This document shows positions 37,801 to 49,950 of a stretch of DNA of 64,000 bases, piece by piece. A program made the position numbers and the translations under genes. Source of the DNA: Antedon mediterranea (lineage: Eukaryota; Echinodermata; Crinoidea; Comatulida; Antedonidae). Within the stretch, counting starts at the first letter, position 1; each line of letters begins with the position of its first letter. The stretch lies in contig NC_092675.1 of NCBI RefSeq assembly GCF_964355755.1, forward strand, positions 13,531,312 through 13,595,311, in the 5' to 3' direction. Below the pieces are notes generated by a model. The model was given only the letters and a program-made list of their open reading frames with translations. It ran no database searches and was not told the DNA's origin.

Positions 37801-37881
37801 AGACGTTTTAGACCATTTTGTGATTTTTGAAAAAACTTGTTAACATAAAAACACCAAAGTACTTAGAATAGCTTCAAATCA
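34881..37881 (+). repeat. HOR satellite with hybrid and shortened monomers
   Basis: This is continuous satellite with a B1 marker at 36733. It contains an A/B4 hybrid at 35775-35852. That monomer is 78 bp, starts with an ATTTTAG box and has CACGAAAGTTCTTAG running straight into AATCACATT, so one A monomer has been lost. It also contains the single 77-bp D monomer at 36883-36959. No non-satellite DNA was seen. Confidence 0.82.
36883..36959 (+). repeat. 77-bp D monomer with a 10-bp deletion
   Basis: The sequence reads CAAAGTGCTTCAAATCGC where other D monomers read GTGCTTAGAATAGCTTCAAA. Ten bases are missing between two GCTT direct repeats. I saw this deletion only once in the window. It removes the same length as the older deletion that distinguishes class B from class A, but at a different breakpoint. 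Confidence 0.88.
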
Positions 37882-39264
37882 CATTTGGAGACGTTTTAGA
37901 CCATTTTGTGATTTTCGAAAAAACTTGTTAACATAAAAACACGAAAGTGCTTAGAATAGCTTCAAATCGCATTTGGAAACGTTTTAGACCATTTTGTGAT
38001 TTTCGAAAAAACTTGTTAACATAAAAACACGAAAGTGCTTAGAATAGCTTCAAATCGCATTTGGAAACGTTTTAGACCATTTTGTGATTTTCGAAAAAAC
38101 TTGTTAACATAAAAACACGAAAGTGCTTAGAATAGCTTCAAATCGCATTTGGAAACGTTTTAGACCATTTTGTGATTTTCGAAAAAAATTGTTAACATAA
38201 AAACACCAAAGTGTTTAGAATAGCTTCAAATCGCATTTGGAGACGTTTTAGACCAATTTGTGATTTTCGAAAAAACTTATCAACATAAAAACACCAAAGG
38301 GTTTAGAATAGCTTCAAATCGCATTTGGAGACGTTTTAGACCATTTTGTGATTTTGAAAAAACTTGTTAACATAAAAACACCAAAGTGCTTAGAATAGCT
38401 TCAAATCGCATTTGGAGACGTTTTAGACCATTTTGTGATTTTCGAAAAAACTTGTTAACATAAAAACACCAAAGTGCTTAGAATAGCTTCAAATCGTATT
38501 TGGAGACGTTTTAGACCATTTTGAGATTTTCGAAAAAACTTGGTTACACAAAAACATCAAAGTGCTTAAAATCACATTATAAACCGTTTTAGACCATTTT
38601 GAGCATTTCGATAACACTTTTCACACAAAAACATCAAAGAGCACAAAATAGCTTAATATCGTATTTAAAAACGTTTTAGACCATTTTGAGCATTTCGACA
38701 AAACTTTTTCACACAAAACACCAAAGTGCTTAGGATAGCTTCAAATCGCATTTGGAGACGTTTTAGACCAATTTGTGCATTTCGATGAAACTTGATTACA
38801 CAAAAACATCAAAGTGCTTAAAATCACATTATAAACCGTTTTAGACCATTTTGAGCATTTCGATAACACTTTTCACACAAAAACATCAAAGAGCACAAAA
38901 TAGCTTAATATCGTATTTAAAAACGTTTTAGACCATTTTGAGCATTTAGACAAAACTTTTTCACACAAAACACCAAAGTGCTTAGAATAGCTTCAAATCG
39001 CATTTGGAGACGTTTTAGACCATTTTGTGCATTTCGATGAAACTTGGTTACACAAAAACATCAAAGTGCTTAAAATCACATTATAAATCGTTTTAGACCA
39101 GTTTGAGCATTTCGACAAAACTTTTTCACACAAAATACCAAAGTGCTTAGAATAGCTTCAAATCGCATTTCGAGACGTTTTAGACCATTTTGTGATTTTC
39201 GAAAAAACTTTTTAACATAAAAACACCAAAGTGCTTAGATTAGCTTCAAATCACATTTGGAGAC

Positions 39265-39302
39265 GTTTTAGACCATAAGTGCTTAGAATCACATTATAAA
39301 CC
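39265..39302 (+). repeat. Truncated 38-bp B4 monomer, copy 5
   Basis: The 40-bp deletion junction is the same, inside the first unit of the 1,848-bp tandem duplication. The following C' monomer retains TTTTCACAC. Confidence 0.9.
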
Positions 39303-41112
39303 GTTTTAGACCATTTTGAGCATTTCGATAACAATTTTCACACAAAAACATCAAAGAGCACAAAATAGCTTAATATCGTATTTAAAAATGTTTTAGACCA
39401 TGTTGAGCATTTAGATAAAACTTTTTCACACAAAACACCAAAGTGCTTAGAATAGCTTCAAATCGCATTTGGAGACGTTTTAGACCATTTTGTGATTTTT
39501 GAAAAAACTTGTTAACATAAAAACGCCAAAGTGCTTAGAATAGCTTCAAATCACATTTGGAGACGTTTTAGACCATTTTGTGATTTTCGAAAAAACTTGT
39601 TAACATAAAAACACCAAAGTGTTTAGAATAGCTTCAAATCGCATTTGGAGACGTTTTAGACCAATTTGTGATTTTCGAAAAAACTTATCAACATAAAAAC
39701 ACCAAAGGGTTTAGAATAGCTTCAAATCGCATTTGGAGACGTTTTAGACCATTTTGTGATTTTCGAAAAAACTTGTTAACATAAAAACACGAAAGTGCTT
39801 AGAATAGCTTCAAATCGCATTTGGAAACGTTTTAGACCATTTTGTGATTTTCGAAAAAACTTGTTAACATAAAAACACGAAAGTGCTTAGAATAGCTTCA
39901 AATCGCATTTGGAAACGTTTTAGACCATTTTGTGATTTTCGAAAAAACTTGTTAACATAAAAACACGAAAGTGCTTAGAATAGCTTCAAATCGCATTTGG
40001 AAACGTTTTAGACCATTTTGTGATTTTCGAAAAAAATTGTTAACATAAAAACACCAAAGTGTTTAGAATAGCTTCAAATCGCATTTGGAGACGTTTTAGA
40101 CCAATTTGTGATTTTCGAAAAAACTTATCAACATAAAAACACCAAAGGGTTTAGAATAGCTTCAAATCGCATTTGGAGACGTTTTAGACCATTTTGTGAT
40201 TTTGAAAAAACTTGTTAACATAAAAACACCAAAGTGCTTAGAATAGCTTCAAATCGCATTTGGAGACGTTTTAGACCATTTTGTGATTTTCGAAAAAACT
40301 TGTTAACATAAAAACACCAAAGTGCTTAGAATAGCTTCAAATCGTATTTGGAGACGTTTTAGACCATTTTGAGATTTTCGAAAAAACTTGGTTACACAAA
40401 AACATCAAAGTGCTTAAAATCACATTATAAACCGTTTTAGACCATTTTGAGCATTTCGATAACACTTTTCACACAAAAACATCAAAGAGCACAAAATAGC
40501 TTAATATCGTATTTAAAAACGTTTTAGACCATTTTGAGCATTTCGACAAAACTTTTTCACACAAAACACCAAAGTGCTTAGAATAGCTTCAAATCGCATT
40601 TGGAGACGTTTTAGACCAATTTGTGCATTTCGATGAAACTTGATTACACAAAAACATCAAAGTGCTTAAAATCACATTATAAACCGTTTTAGACCATTTT
40701 GAGCATTTCGATAACACTTTTCACACAAAAACATCAAAGAGCACAAAATAGCTTAATATCGTATTTAAAAACGTTTTAGACCATTTTGAGCATTTAGACA
40801 AAACTTTTTCACACAAAACACCAAAGTGCTTAGAATAGCTTCAAATCGCATTTGGAGACGTTTTAGACCATTTTGTGCATTTCGATGAAACTTGGTTACA
40901 CAAAAACATCAAAGTGCTTAAAATCACATTATAAATCGTTTTAGACCAGTTTGAGCATTTCGACAAAACTTTTTCACACAAAATACCAAAGTGCTTAGAA
41001 TAGCTTCAAATCGCATTTCGAGACGTTTTAGACCATTTTGTGATTTTCGAAAAAACTTTTTAACATAAAAACACCAAAGTGCTTAGATTAGCTTCAAATC
41101 ACATTTGGAGAC

Positions 41113-41150
41113 GTTTTAGACCATAAGTGCTTAGAATCACATTATAAACC
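41113..41150 (+). repeat. Truncated 38-bp B4 monomer, copy 6
   Basis: This is the tandem partner of copy 5, 1,848 bp downstream. TTTTCACAC is retained. Confidence 0.9.
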
Positions 41151-41724
41151 GTTTTAGACCATTTTGAGCATTTCGATAACAATTTTCACACAAAAACATC
41201 AAAGAGCACAAAATAGCTTAATATCGTATTTAAAAATGTTTTAGACCATGTTGAGCATTTAGATAAAACTTTTTCACACAAAACACCAAAGTGCTTAGAA
41301 TAGCTTCAAATCGCATTTGGAGACGTTTTAGACCATTTTGTGATTTTTGAAAAAACTTGTTAACATAAAAACGCCAAAGTGCTTAGAATAGCTTCAAATC
41401 ACATTTGGAGACGTTTTAGACCATTTTGTGATTTTCGAAAAAACTTGTTAACATAAAAACACCAAAGTGTTTAGAATAGCTTCAAATCGCATTTGGAGAC
41501 GTTTTAGACCAATTTGTGATTTTCGAAAAAACTTATCAACATAAAAACACCAAAGGGTTTAGAATAGCTTCAAATCGCATTTGGAGACGTTTTAGACCAT
41601 TTTGTGATTTTCGAAAAAACTTGTTAACATAAAAACACGAAAGTGCTTAGAATAGCTTCAAATCGCATTTGGAAACGTTTTAGACCATTTTGTGATTTTC
41701 GAAAAAACTTGTTAACATAAAAAC

Positions 41725-42190
41725 ATGAAAGTGCTTAGAATAGCTTCAAATCGTATTTGGAGACGTTTTAGACGATTTTGTGATTTTCGAAAAAACATTT
41801 TAACATAAAAACACCAAAGTGCTTAGAATAGCTTCAAATCGCATTTGGAGACGTTTTAGACCATTTTGTGCATTTCGATGAAACTTGGTTACACAAAAAC
41901 ATCAAAGTGCTTAAAATCACATTATAAACCATTTAGACCATTTTGAGCATTTCGATAACACTTTTCACACAAAAACATCAAAGAGCACAAAATAGCTTAA
42001 TATCGTATTTAAAAACGTTTTAGACCATTTTGAGCATTTAGACAAAACTTTTTCACACAAAACTCCAAAGTGCTTAGAATAGCTTCAAATCGCATTTGGA
42101 GACGTTTTAGAACATTTTGTGTTTTTCGAAAAAACCTGTTAACATAAAAACACCAAAGTGCTTAGAATAGCTTCAAATCGCATTTGGAGA
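41725..42190 (+). repeat. Unusually diverged satellite segment
   Basis: Several private changes cluster here. They are AAACATGAAAG near 41724, GTTTTAGACGATTTTG near 41768, AAAACATTTTAAC near 41793, a one-base-shortened box ATTTAGACC near 41931, AAAACTCCAAAG near 42059 and AAAACCTGTTAAC near 42130. It directly follows the 1,848-bp duplication and precedes the 1,103-bp one. Confidence 0.75.
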
Positions 42191-44237
42191 CTATTTAGAC
42201 CATTTTGTGATTTTTGAAAAAACTTGTTAACATAAAAACACGAAAGTGCTTAGAATAGCTTCAAATCGCATTTGGAAACGTTTTAGACCATTTTGTGATT
42301 TTCGAAAAAGATTGTTAACATAAAAACACCAATGTGCTTAGAATCACATTATACACCGTTTTAGACCATTTTGAGCATTTCGATAACAATTTTCACACAA
42401 AAACATCAAAGGGCACAAAATAGCTTAATATCGTATTTAAAAATGTTTTAGACCATTTTGAGCATTTAGATAAAACTTTTTCACACAAAACACCAAAGTG
42501 CTTAGAATAGCTTCAAATCGCATTTGGAGACGGTTTAGAACATTTTGTGATTTTGAAAAAACTTTTTAACATAAAAACACCAAAGTGCTTAGAATAGCTT
42601 CAAATCGCATTTGGAGACGTTTTAGACCATTTTGTGATTTTCGAAAAAACTTGTTAACATAAAAACACCAAAGTGCTTAGAATAGCTTCAAATCGTATTT
42701 GGAGACGTTTTAGACCATTTTGAGATTTTCGAAAAAACTTGGTTACACAAAAACATCAAAGTGCTTAAAATCACATTATAAACCGTTTTAGACCATTTTG
42801 AGCATTTCGATAACACTTTTCACACAAAAACATCAAAGAGCACAAAATAGCTTAATATCGTATTTAAAAACGTTTTAGACCATTTTGAGCATTTCGACAA
42901 AACTTTTTCACACAAAACACCAAAGTGCTTAGAATAGCTTCAAATCGCATTTGGAGACGTTTTAGACCAATTTGTGCATTTCGATGAAACTTGATTACAC
43001 AAAAACATCAAAGTGCTTAAAATCACATTATAAACCGTTTTAGACCATTTTGAGCATTTCGATAACACTTTTCACACAAAAACATCAAAGAGCACAAAAT
43101 AGCTTAATATCGTATTTAAAAACGTTTTAGACCATGATTTTCGAAAAAACTTGTTAACATAAAAACACCAAAGTGCTTAGAATAGCTTCAAATCACATTT
43201 GGAGACGTTTTAGACCAATTTGTGATTTTCGAAAAAACTTATCAACATAAAAACACCAAAGGGCTTAGAATAGCTTCAAATCGCATTTGGAGACTATTTA
43301 GACCATTTTGTGATTTTTGAAAAAACTTGTTAACATAAAAACACGAAAGTGCTTAGAATAGCTTCAAATCGCATTTGGAAACGTTTTATTCCATTTTGTG
43401 ATTTTCGAAAAAGATTGTTAACATAAAAACACCAATGTGCTTAGAATCACATTATAAACCGTTTTAGACAATTTTGAGCATTTCGATAACAATTTTCACA
43501 CAAAAACATCAAAGAGCACAAAATAGCTTAATATCGTATTTAAAAATGTTTTAGACCATTTTGAGCATTTAGATAAAACTTTTTCACACAAAACACCAAA
43601 GTGCTTAGAATAGCTTCAAATCGCATTTGGAGACGGTTTAGAACATTTTGTGATTTTGAAAAAACTTGTTAACATAAAAACACCAAAGTGCTTAGAATAG
43701 CTTCAAATCGCATTTGGAGACGTTTTAGACCATTTTGTGATTTTCGAAAAAACTTGTTAACATAAAAACACCAAAGTGCTTAGAATAGCTTCAAATCGTA
43801 TTTGGAGACGTTTTAGACCATTTTGAGATTTTCGAAAAAACTTGGTTACACAAAAACATCAAAGTGCTTAAAATCACATTATAAACCGTTTTAGACCATT
43901 TTGAGCATTTCGATAACACTTTTCACACAAAAACATCAAAGAGCACAAAATAGCTTAATATCGTATTTAAAAACGTTTTAGACCATTTTGAGCATTTCGA
44001 CAAAACTTTTTCACACAAAACACCAAAGTGCTTAGAATAGCTTCAAATCGCATTTGGAGACGTTTTAGACCAATTTGTGCATTTCGATGAAACTTGATTA
44101 CACAAAAACATCAAAGTGCTTAAAATCACATTATAAACCGTTTTAGACCATTTTGAGCATTTCGATAACACTTTTCACACAAAAACATCAAAGAGCACAA
44201 AATAGCTTAATATCGTATTTAAAAACGTTTTAGACCA
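42191..44237 (+). repeat. Tandem duplication, 1,103-bp offset
   Basis: 42191-43134 matches 43294-44237. Shared markers are GACTATTTAGACC at 42189/43292, ACCAATGTGCTTAG near 42329/43432 and GACGGTTTAGAACATT near 42530/43633. Differences include ATACACC near 42351 in the first copy, and ACGTTTTATTCC near 43381 and TTTTAGACAATTTTG near 43463 in the second. Both copies carry B1 markers (42722 and 43825). The copies look older than the 1,848-bp pair because they hold more private changes. Confidence 0.85.
43124..43206 (+). repeat. 83-bp junction monomer (C joined directly to A)
   Basis: After a C monomer the expected D2 front is absent. The box reads GTTTTAGACCATGATTTTCG, lacking five bases of the usual ACCATTTTGTGATTTTCG. 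This is a recombination junction that is not in monomer register, and I saw it once. Confidence 0.85.
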
Positions 44238-45279
44238 TTTTGAGCATTTAGACAAAACTTTTTCACACAAAACACCAAAGTGCTTAGAATAGCTTCAAAT
44301 CGCATTTGGAGACGTTTTAGACCATTTTGTGCATTTCGATGAAACTTAGTTACACAAAAACATCAAAGTGCTTAAAATCACATTATAAATCGTTTTAGAC
44401 CATTTTGAGCATTTCGACAAAACTTTTTCACACAAAATACCAAAGTGCTTAGAATAGCTTCAAATCGCATTTGGAGACGTTTTAGACCATTTTGTGATTT
44501 TCGAAAAAAACTTTTTAACATAAAAACACCAAAGTGCTTAGAATAGCTTCAAATCACATTTGGAGACGTTTTAGACCATTTTGTGATTTTCGAAAAAACT
44601 TGTTAACATAAAAACACGAAAGTGCTTAGAATAGCTTCAAATCGCATTTGGAAACGTTTTAGACCATTTTGTGATTTTCGAAAAAAATTGTTAACATAAA
44701 AACACCAAAGTGCTTAGAATCACATTATAAACCGTTTTAGACCATTTTGAGCATTTCGATAACAATTTTCACACAAAAACATCAAAGAGCACAAAATAGC
44801 TTAATATCGTATTTAAAAATGTTTTAGACCATTTTGAGCATTTAGATAAAACTTTTTTACACAAAACACCAAAGTGCTTAGAATAGCTTCAAATCGCATT
44901 TGGAGACGTTTTAGACCATTTTGTGATTTTTGAAAAAACTTGTTAACATAAAAACACCAAAGTGCTTAGAATAGCTTCAAATCACATTTGGAGACGTTTT
45001 AGACCATTTTGTGATTTTCGAAAAAACTTGTTAACATAAAACACCAAAGTGCTTAGAATCACATTATAAACCGTTTTAGACCATTTTGAGCATTTCGATA
45101 ACAATTTTCACACAAAAACATCAAAGAGCACAAAATAGCTTAATATCGTATTTAAAAATGTTTTAGACCATTTTGAGCATTTAGATAAAACTTTTTCACA
45201 CAAAACACCAAAGTGCTTAGAATAGCTTCAAATCGCATTTGGAGACGTTTTAGACCAATTTGTGATTTTTGAAAAAACT
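44238..45279 (+). repeat. HOR satellite between tandem duplications
   Basis: This is an ordinary HOR core followed by an A/B4/C'/D4 tail. Private variants are ACTTAGTTACAC near 44345, CTTTTTTACAC near 44853 and an A/B4 hybrid with AAAACACC near 45039. No other feature was seen. Confidence 0.8.
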
Positions 45280-46695
45280 TGTTAACATAAAAACACCAAA
45301 GTGCTTAGAATAGCTTCAAATCGCATTTGGAGACGTTTTAGACCATTTTGTGATTTTCGAAAAAACTTGTTAACATAAAAACACCAAAGTGCTTAGAATA
45401 GCTTCAAATCGTATTTGGAGACGTTTTAGACCATTTTGAGATTTTCGAAAAAACTTGGCTACACAAAAACATCAAAGTGCTTAAAATCACATTATAAACC
45501 GTTTTAGACCATTTTGAGCATTTCGATAACACTTTTCACACAAAAACATCAAAGAGCACAAAATAGCTTAATATCGTATTTAAAAACGTTTTAGACCATT
45601 TTGAGCATTTCGACAAAACTTTTTCACACAAAACACCAAAGTGCTTAGAATAGCTTCAAATCGCATTTGGAGACGTTTTAGACCAATTTGTGCATTTCGA
45701 TGAAACTTGATTACACAAAAACATCAAAGTGCTTAAAATCACATTATAAACCGTTTTAGACCATTTTGAGCATTTCGATAACACTTTTCACACAAAAACA
45801 TCAAAGAGCACAAAATAGCTTAATATCGTATTTAAAAACGTTTTAGACCATTTTGAGCATTTAGAAAAAACTTTTTCACACAAAACACCAAAGTGCTTAG
45901 AATAGCTTCAAATCGCATTTGAAGACGTTTTAGACCATTTTGTGATTTTTGAAAAAACTTGTTAACATAAAAACACCAAAGTGCTTAGAATAGCTTCAAA
46001 TCACATTTGGAGATGTTTTAGACCATTTTGTGATTTTTGAAAAAACTTGTTAACATAAAAACACGAAAGTGCTTAGAATAGCTTCAAATCACATTTGGAG
46101 ACGTTTTAGACCATTTTGTGATTTTTGAAAAAACTTGTTAACATAAAAACACGAAAGTGCTTAGAATAGCTTCAAATCGCATTTGGAAACGTTTTAGACC
46201 ATTTTGTGATTTTCGAAAAAGATTGTTAACATAAAAACACCAATGTGCTTAGAATCACATTATAAACCGTTTTAGACCATTTTGAGCATTTCGATAACAA
46301 TTTTCACACAAAAACATCAAAGAGCACAAAATAGCTTAATATCGTATTTATAAATGTTTTAGACCATTTTGAGCATTTCGACAAAACTTTTTCACACAAA
46401 ACACCAAAGTGCTTAGAATAGCTTCAAATCGCATTTGGAGACGTTTTTTATACCATTTTGTGATTTCGATGAAACTTGATTACACAAAAACATCAAAGTG
46501 CTTAAAATCACATTATAAACCGTTTTAGACCATTTTGAGCATTTCGATAACACTTTTCACACAAAAACATCAAAGAGCACAAAATAGCTTAATATCGTAT
46601 TTAAAAACGTTTTAGACCATTTTGAGCATTTAGACAAAACTTTTTCACACAAACCACCAAAGTGCTTAGAATAGCTTCAAATCGCATTTGGAGAC

Positions 46696-46831
46696 GTTTT
46701 AGAACATTTTGTGTTTTTCGAAAAAAACTGTTAACATAAAAACACCAAAGTGCTTAGAATAGCTTCAAATCGCATTTGGAGAAACTTGATTACACAAAAA
46801 CATCAAAGTGCTTAAAATCACATTATAAACC
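46696..46831 (+). repeat. 136-bp box-less fused monomer, copy 1
   Basis: An A monomer runs through CATTTGGAGA directly into AACTTGATTACAC of a B2 monomer. Thirty bases containing the conserved GTTTTAGACC box are deleted. Box to box is 136 bp (88+78-30). It is one of very few places in the window where two monomer bodies are joined without a box. Confidence 0.88.
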
Positions 46832-49386
46832 GTTTTAGACCATTTTGAGCATTTCGATAACACTTTTCACACAAAAACATCAAAGAGCACAAAATAGCTT
46901 AATATCGTATTTAAAAACGTTTTAGACCATTTTGAGCATTTCGACAAAACTTTTTCACACAAAACACCAAAGTGCTTAGAATAGCTTCAAATCGCATTTG
47001 GAGACGTTTTAGACCAATTTGTGCATTTCGATGAAACTTGATTACACAAAAACATCAAAGTGCTTAAAATCACATTATAAACCGTTTTAGACCATTTTGA
47101 GCATTTCGATAACACTTTTCACACAAAAACATCAAAGAGCACAAAATAGCTTAATATCGTATTTAAAAACGTTTTAGACCATTTTGAGCATTTAGACAAA
47201 ACTTTTTCACACAAAACACCAAAGTGCTTAGAATAGCTTCAAATCGCATTTGGAGACGTTTTAGACCATTTTGTGCATTTCGATGGAACTTGGTTACACA
47301 AAAACATCAAAGTGCTTAAAATCACATTATAATTCGTTTTAGACCATTTTGAGCATTTCGACAAAACTTTTTCACACAAAATACAAAAGTGCTTAGAATA
47401 GCTTCAAATCGCATTTGGAGACGTTTTAGACCATTTTGTGATTTTCGAAAAAACTTTTTAACATAAAAACACCAAAGTGCTTAGAATAGCTTCAAATCAC
47501 ATTTGGAGACGTTTTAGACCATTTTGTGATTTTCGAAAAAACTTGTTAACATAAAAACACGAAAGTGCTTAGAATAGCTTCAAATCGCATTTAGAAACGT
47601 TTTAGACCATTTTGTGATTTTCGAAAAAAATTGTTAACATAAAAACACCAAAGTGCTTAGAATCACATTATAAACCGTTTTAGACCATTTTGAGCATTTC
47701 GATAACAATTTTCACACAAAAACATCAAAGAGCACAAAATAGCTTAATATCGTATTTAAAAATGTTTTAGACCATTTTGAGCATTTAGATAAAACTTTTT
47801 CACACAAAACACCAAAGTGCTTAGAATAGCTTCAAATCGCATTTGGAGACGTTTTAGACCAATTTGTGATTTTTGAAAAAACTTGTTAACATAAAAACAC
47901 CAAAGTGCTTAGAATAGCTTCAAATCACATTTGGAGACGTTTTAGACCATTTTGTGATTTTGAACAAACTTGTTAACATAAAAACACCAAAGTGCTTAGA
48001 ATAGCTTCAAATCGCATTTGGAGACGTTTTAGACCATTTTGTGATTTTCGAAAAAACTTGTTAACATAAAAACACCAAAGTGCTTAGAATAGCTTCAAAT
48101 CGTATTTGGAGACGTTTTAGACCATTTTGAGATTTTCGAAAAAACTTGGTTACACAAAAACATCAAAGTGCTTAAAATCACATTATAAACCGTTTTAGAC
48201 CATTTTGAGCATTTCGATAACACTTTTCACACAAAAACATCAAAGAGCACAAAATAGCTTAATATCGTATTTAAAAACGTTTTAGACCATTTTGAGCATT
48301 TCGACAAAACTTTTTCACACAAAACACCAAAGTGCTTAGAATAGCTTCAAATCGCATTTGGAGACGTTTTAGACCAATTTATGCATTTCGATGAAACTTG
48401 ATTACACAAAAACATCAAAGTGCTTAAAATCACATTATAAACCGTTTTAGACCATTTTGAGCATTTCGATAACACTTTTCACACAAAAACATCAAAGAGC
48501 ACAAAATAGCTTAATATCGTATTTAAAAACGTTTTAGACCATTTTGAGCATTTAGAAAAAACTTTTTCACACAAAACACCAAAGTGCTTAGAATAGCTTC
48601 AAATCGCATTTGAAGACGTTTTAGACCATTTTGTGATTTTTGAAAAAACTTGTTAACATAAAAACACCAAAGTGCTTAGAATAGCTTCAAATCACATTTG
48701 GAGATGTTTTAGACCATTTTGTGATTTTTGAAAAAACTTGTTAACATAAAAACACGAAAGTGCTTAGAATAGCTTCAAATCACATTTGGAGACGTTTTAG
48801 ACCATTTTGTGATTTTTGAAAAAACTTGTTAACATAAAAACACGAAAGTGCATAGAATAGCTTCAAATCGCATTTGGAAACGTTTTAGACCATTTTGTGA
48901 TTTTCGAAAAAGATTGTTAACATAAAAACACCAATGTGCTTAGAATCACATTATAAACCGTTTTAGACCATTTTGAGCATTTCGATAACAATTTTCACAC
49001 AAAAACATCAAAGAGCACAAAATAGCTTAATATCGTATTTATAAATGTTTTAGACCATTTTGAGCATTTCGACAAAACTTTTTCACACAAAACACCAAAG
49101 TGCTTAGAATAGCTTCAAATCGCATTTGGAGACGTTTTTTATACCATTTTGTGATTTCGATGAAACTTGATTACACAAAAACATCAAAGTGCTTAAAATC
49201 ACATTATAAACCGTTTTAGACCATTTTGAGCATTTCGATAACACTTTTCACACAAAAACATCAAAGAGCACAAAATAGCTTAATATCGTATTTAAAAACG
49301 TTTTAGACCATTTTGAGCATTTAGACAAAACTTTTTCACACAAAACACCAAAGTGCTTAGAATAGCTTCAAATCGCATTTGGAGAC

Positions 49387-49522
49387 GTTTTAGAACATTT
49401 TGTGTTTTTCGAAAAAAACTGTTAACATAAAAACACCAAAGTGCTTAGAATAGCTTCAAATCGCATTTGGAGAAACTTGATTACACAAAAACATCAAAGT
49501 GCTTAAAATCACATTATAAACC
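49387..49522 (+). repeat. 136-bp box-less fused monomer, copy 2
   Basis: This is the same GGAGAAACTTGATTACAC fusion, 2,691 bp downstream. It was carried along by the tandem duplication, so the box deletion predates the duplication. Confidence 0.88.
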
Positions 49523-49950
49523 GTTTTAGACCATTTTGAGCATTTCGATAACACTTTTCACACAAAAAAATCAAAGAGCACAAAATAGCTTAATATCGTA
49601 TTTAAAAACGTTTTAGACCATTTTGAGCATTTAGACAAAACTTTTTCACACAAAACACCAAAGTGCTTAGAATAGCTTCAAATCGCATTTGGAGACGTTT
49701 TAGACCATTTTGTGCATTTCGATGAAACTTGGTTACACAAAAACATCAAAGTGCTTAAAATCACATTATAAATCGTTTTAGACCATTTTGAGCATTTCGA
49801 CAAAACTTTTTCACACAAAATACCAAAGTGCTTAGAATAGCTTCAAATCGCATTTCGAGACGTTTTAGACCATTTTGTGATTTTCGAAAAAACTTTTTAA
49901 CATAAAAACACCAAAGTGCTTAGAATAGCTTCAAATCACATTTGGAGACA

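Larger units (their letters stand above)
37882..41724 (+). repeat. Tandem duplication, 1,848-bp offset
   Basis: 37882-39729 is repeated at 39730-41577, and the match continues about 150 bp further to 41724. Shared private markers are ACCAGTTTGAG at 39098/40946, ACCATGTTGAG at 39398/41246, AAACGCCAAAG at 39521/41369 and GCTTAGATTAGC near 39234/41082. I noticed one difference, TAGGATAG against TAGAATAG at 38734. The unit mixes A-runs, two TTATCAACAT monomers, one HOR core and a 38-bp truncated B4. Confidence 0.9.
45280..49632 (+). repeat. Tandem duplication, 2,691-bp offset
   Basis: 45280-46941 matches 47971-49632. Shared markers are TTTAGAAAAAACTTTTTC at 45861/48552, GGAGATGTTTTAG near 46010/48701, ACCAATGTGC near 46241/48932, TATTTATAAATG near 46345/49036 and GACGTTTTTTATACC at 46440/49131. 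Differences include GGCTACAC against GGTTACAC near 45458. Part of the unit (about 45980-46720) also matches 3100-3760, including the GATGTTTTAG, TTATAAATG and TTTTTTATACC variants. Confidence 0.87.
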
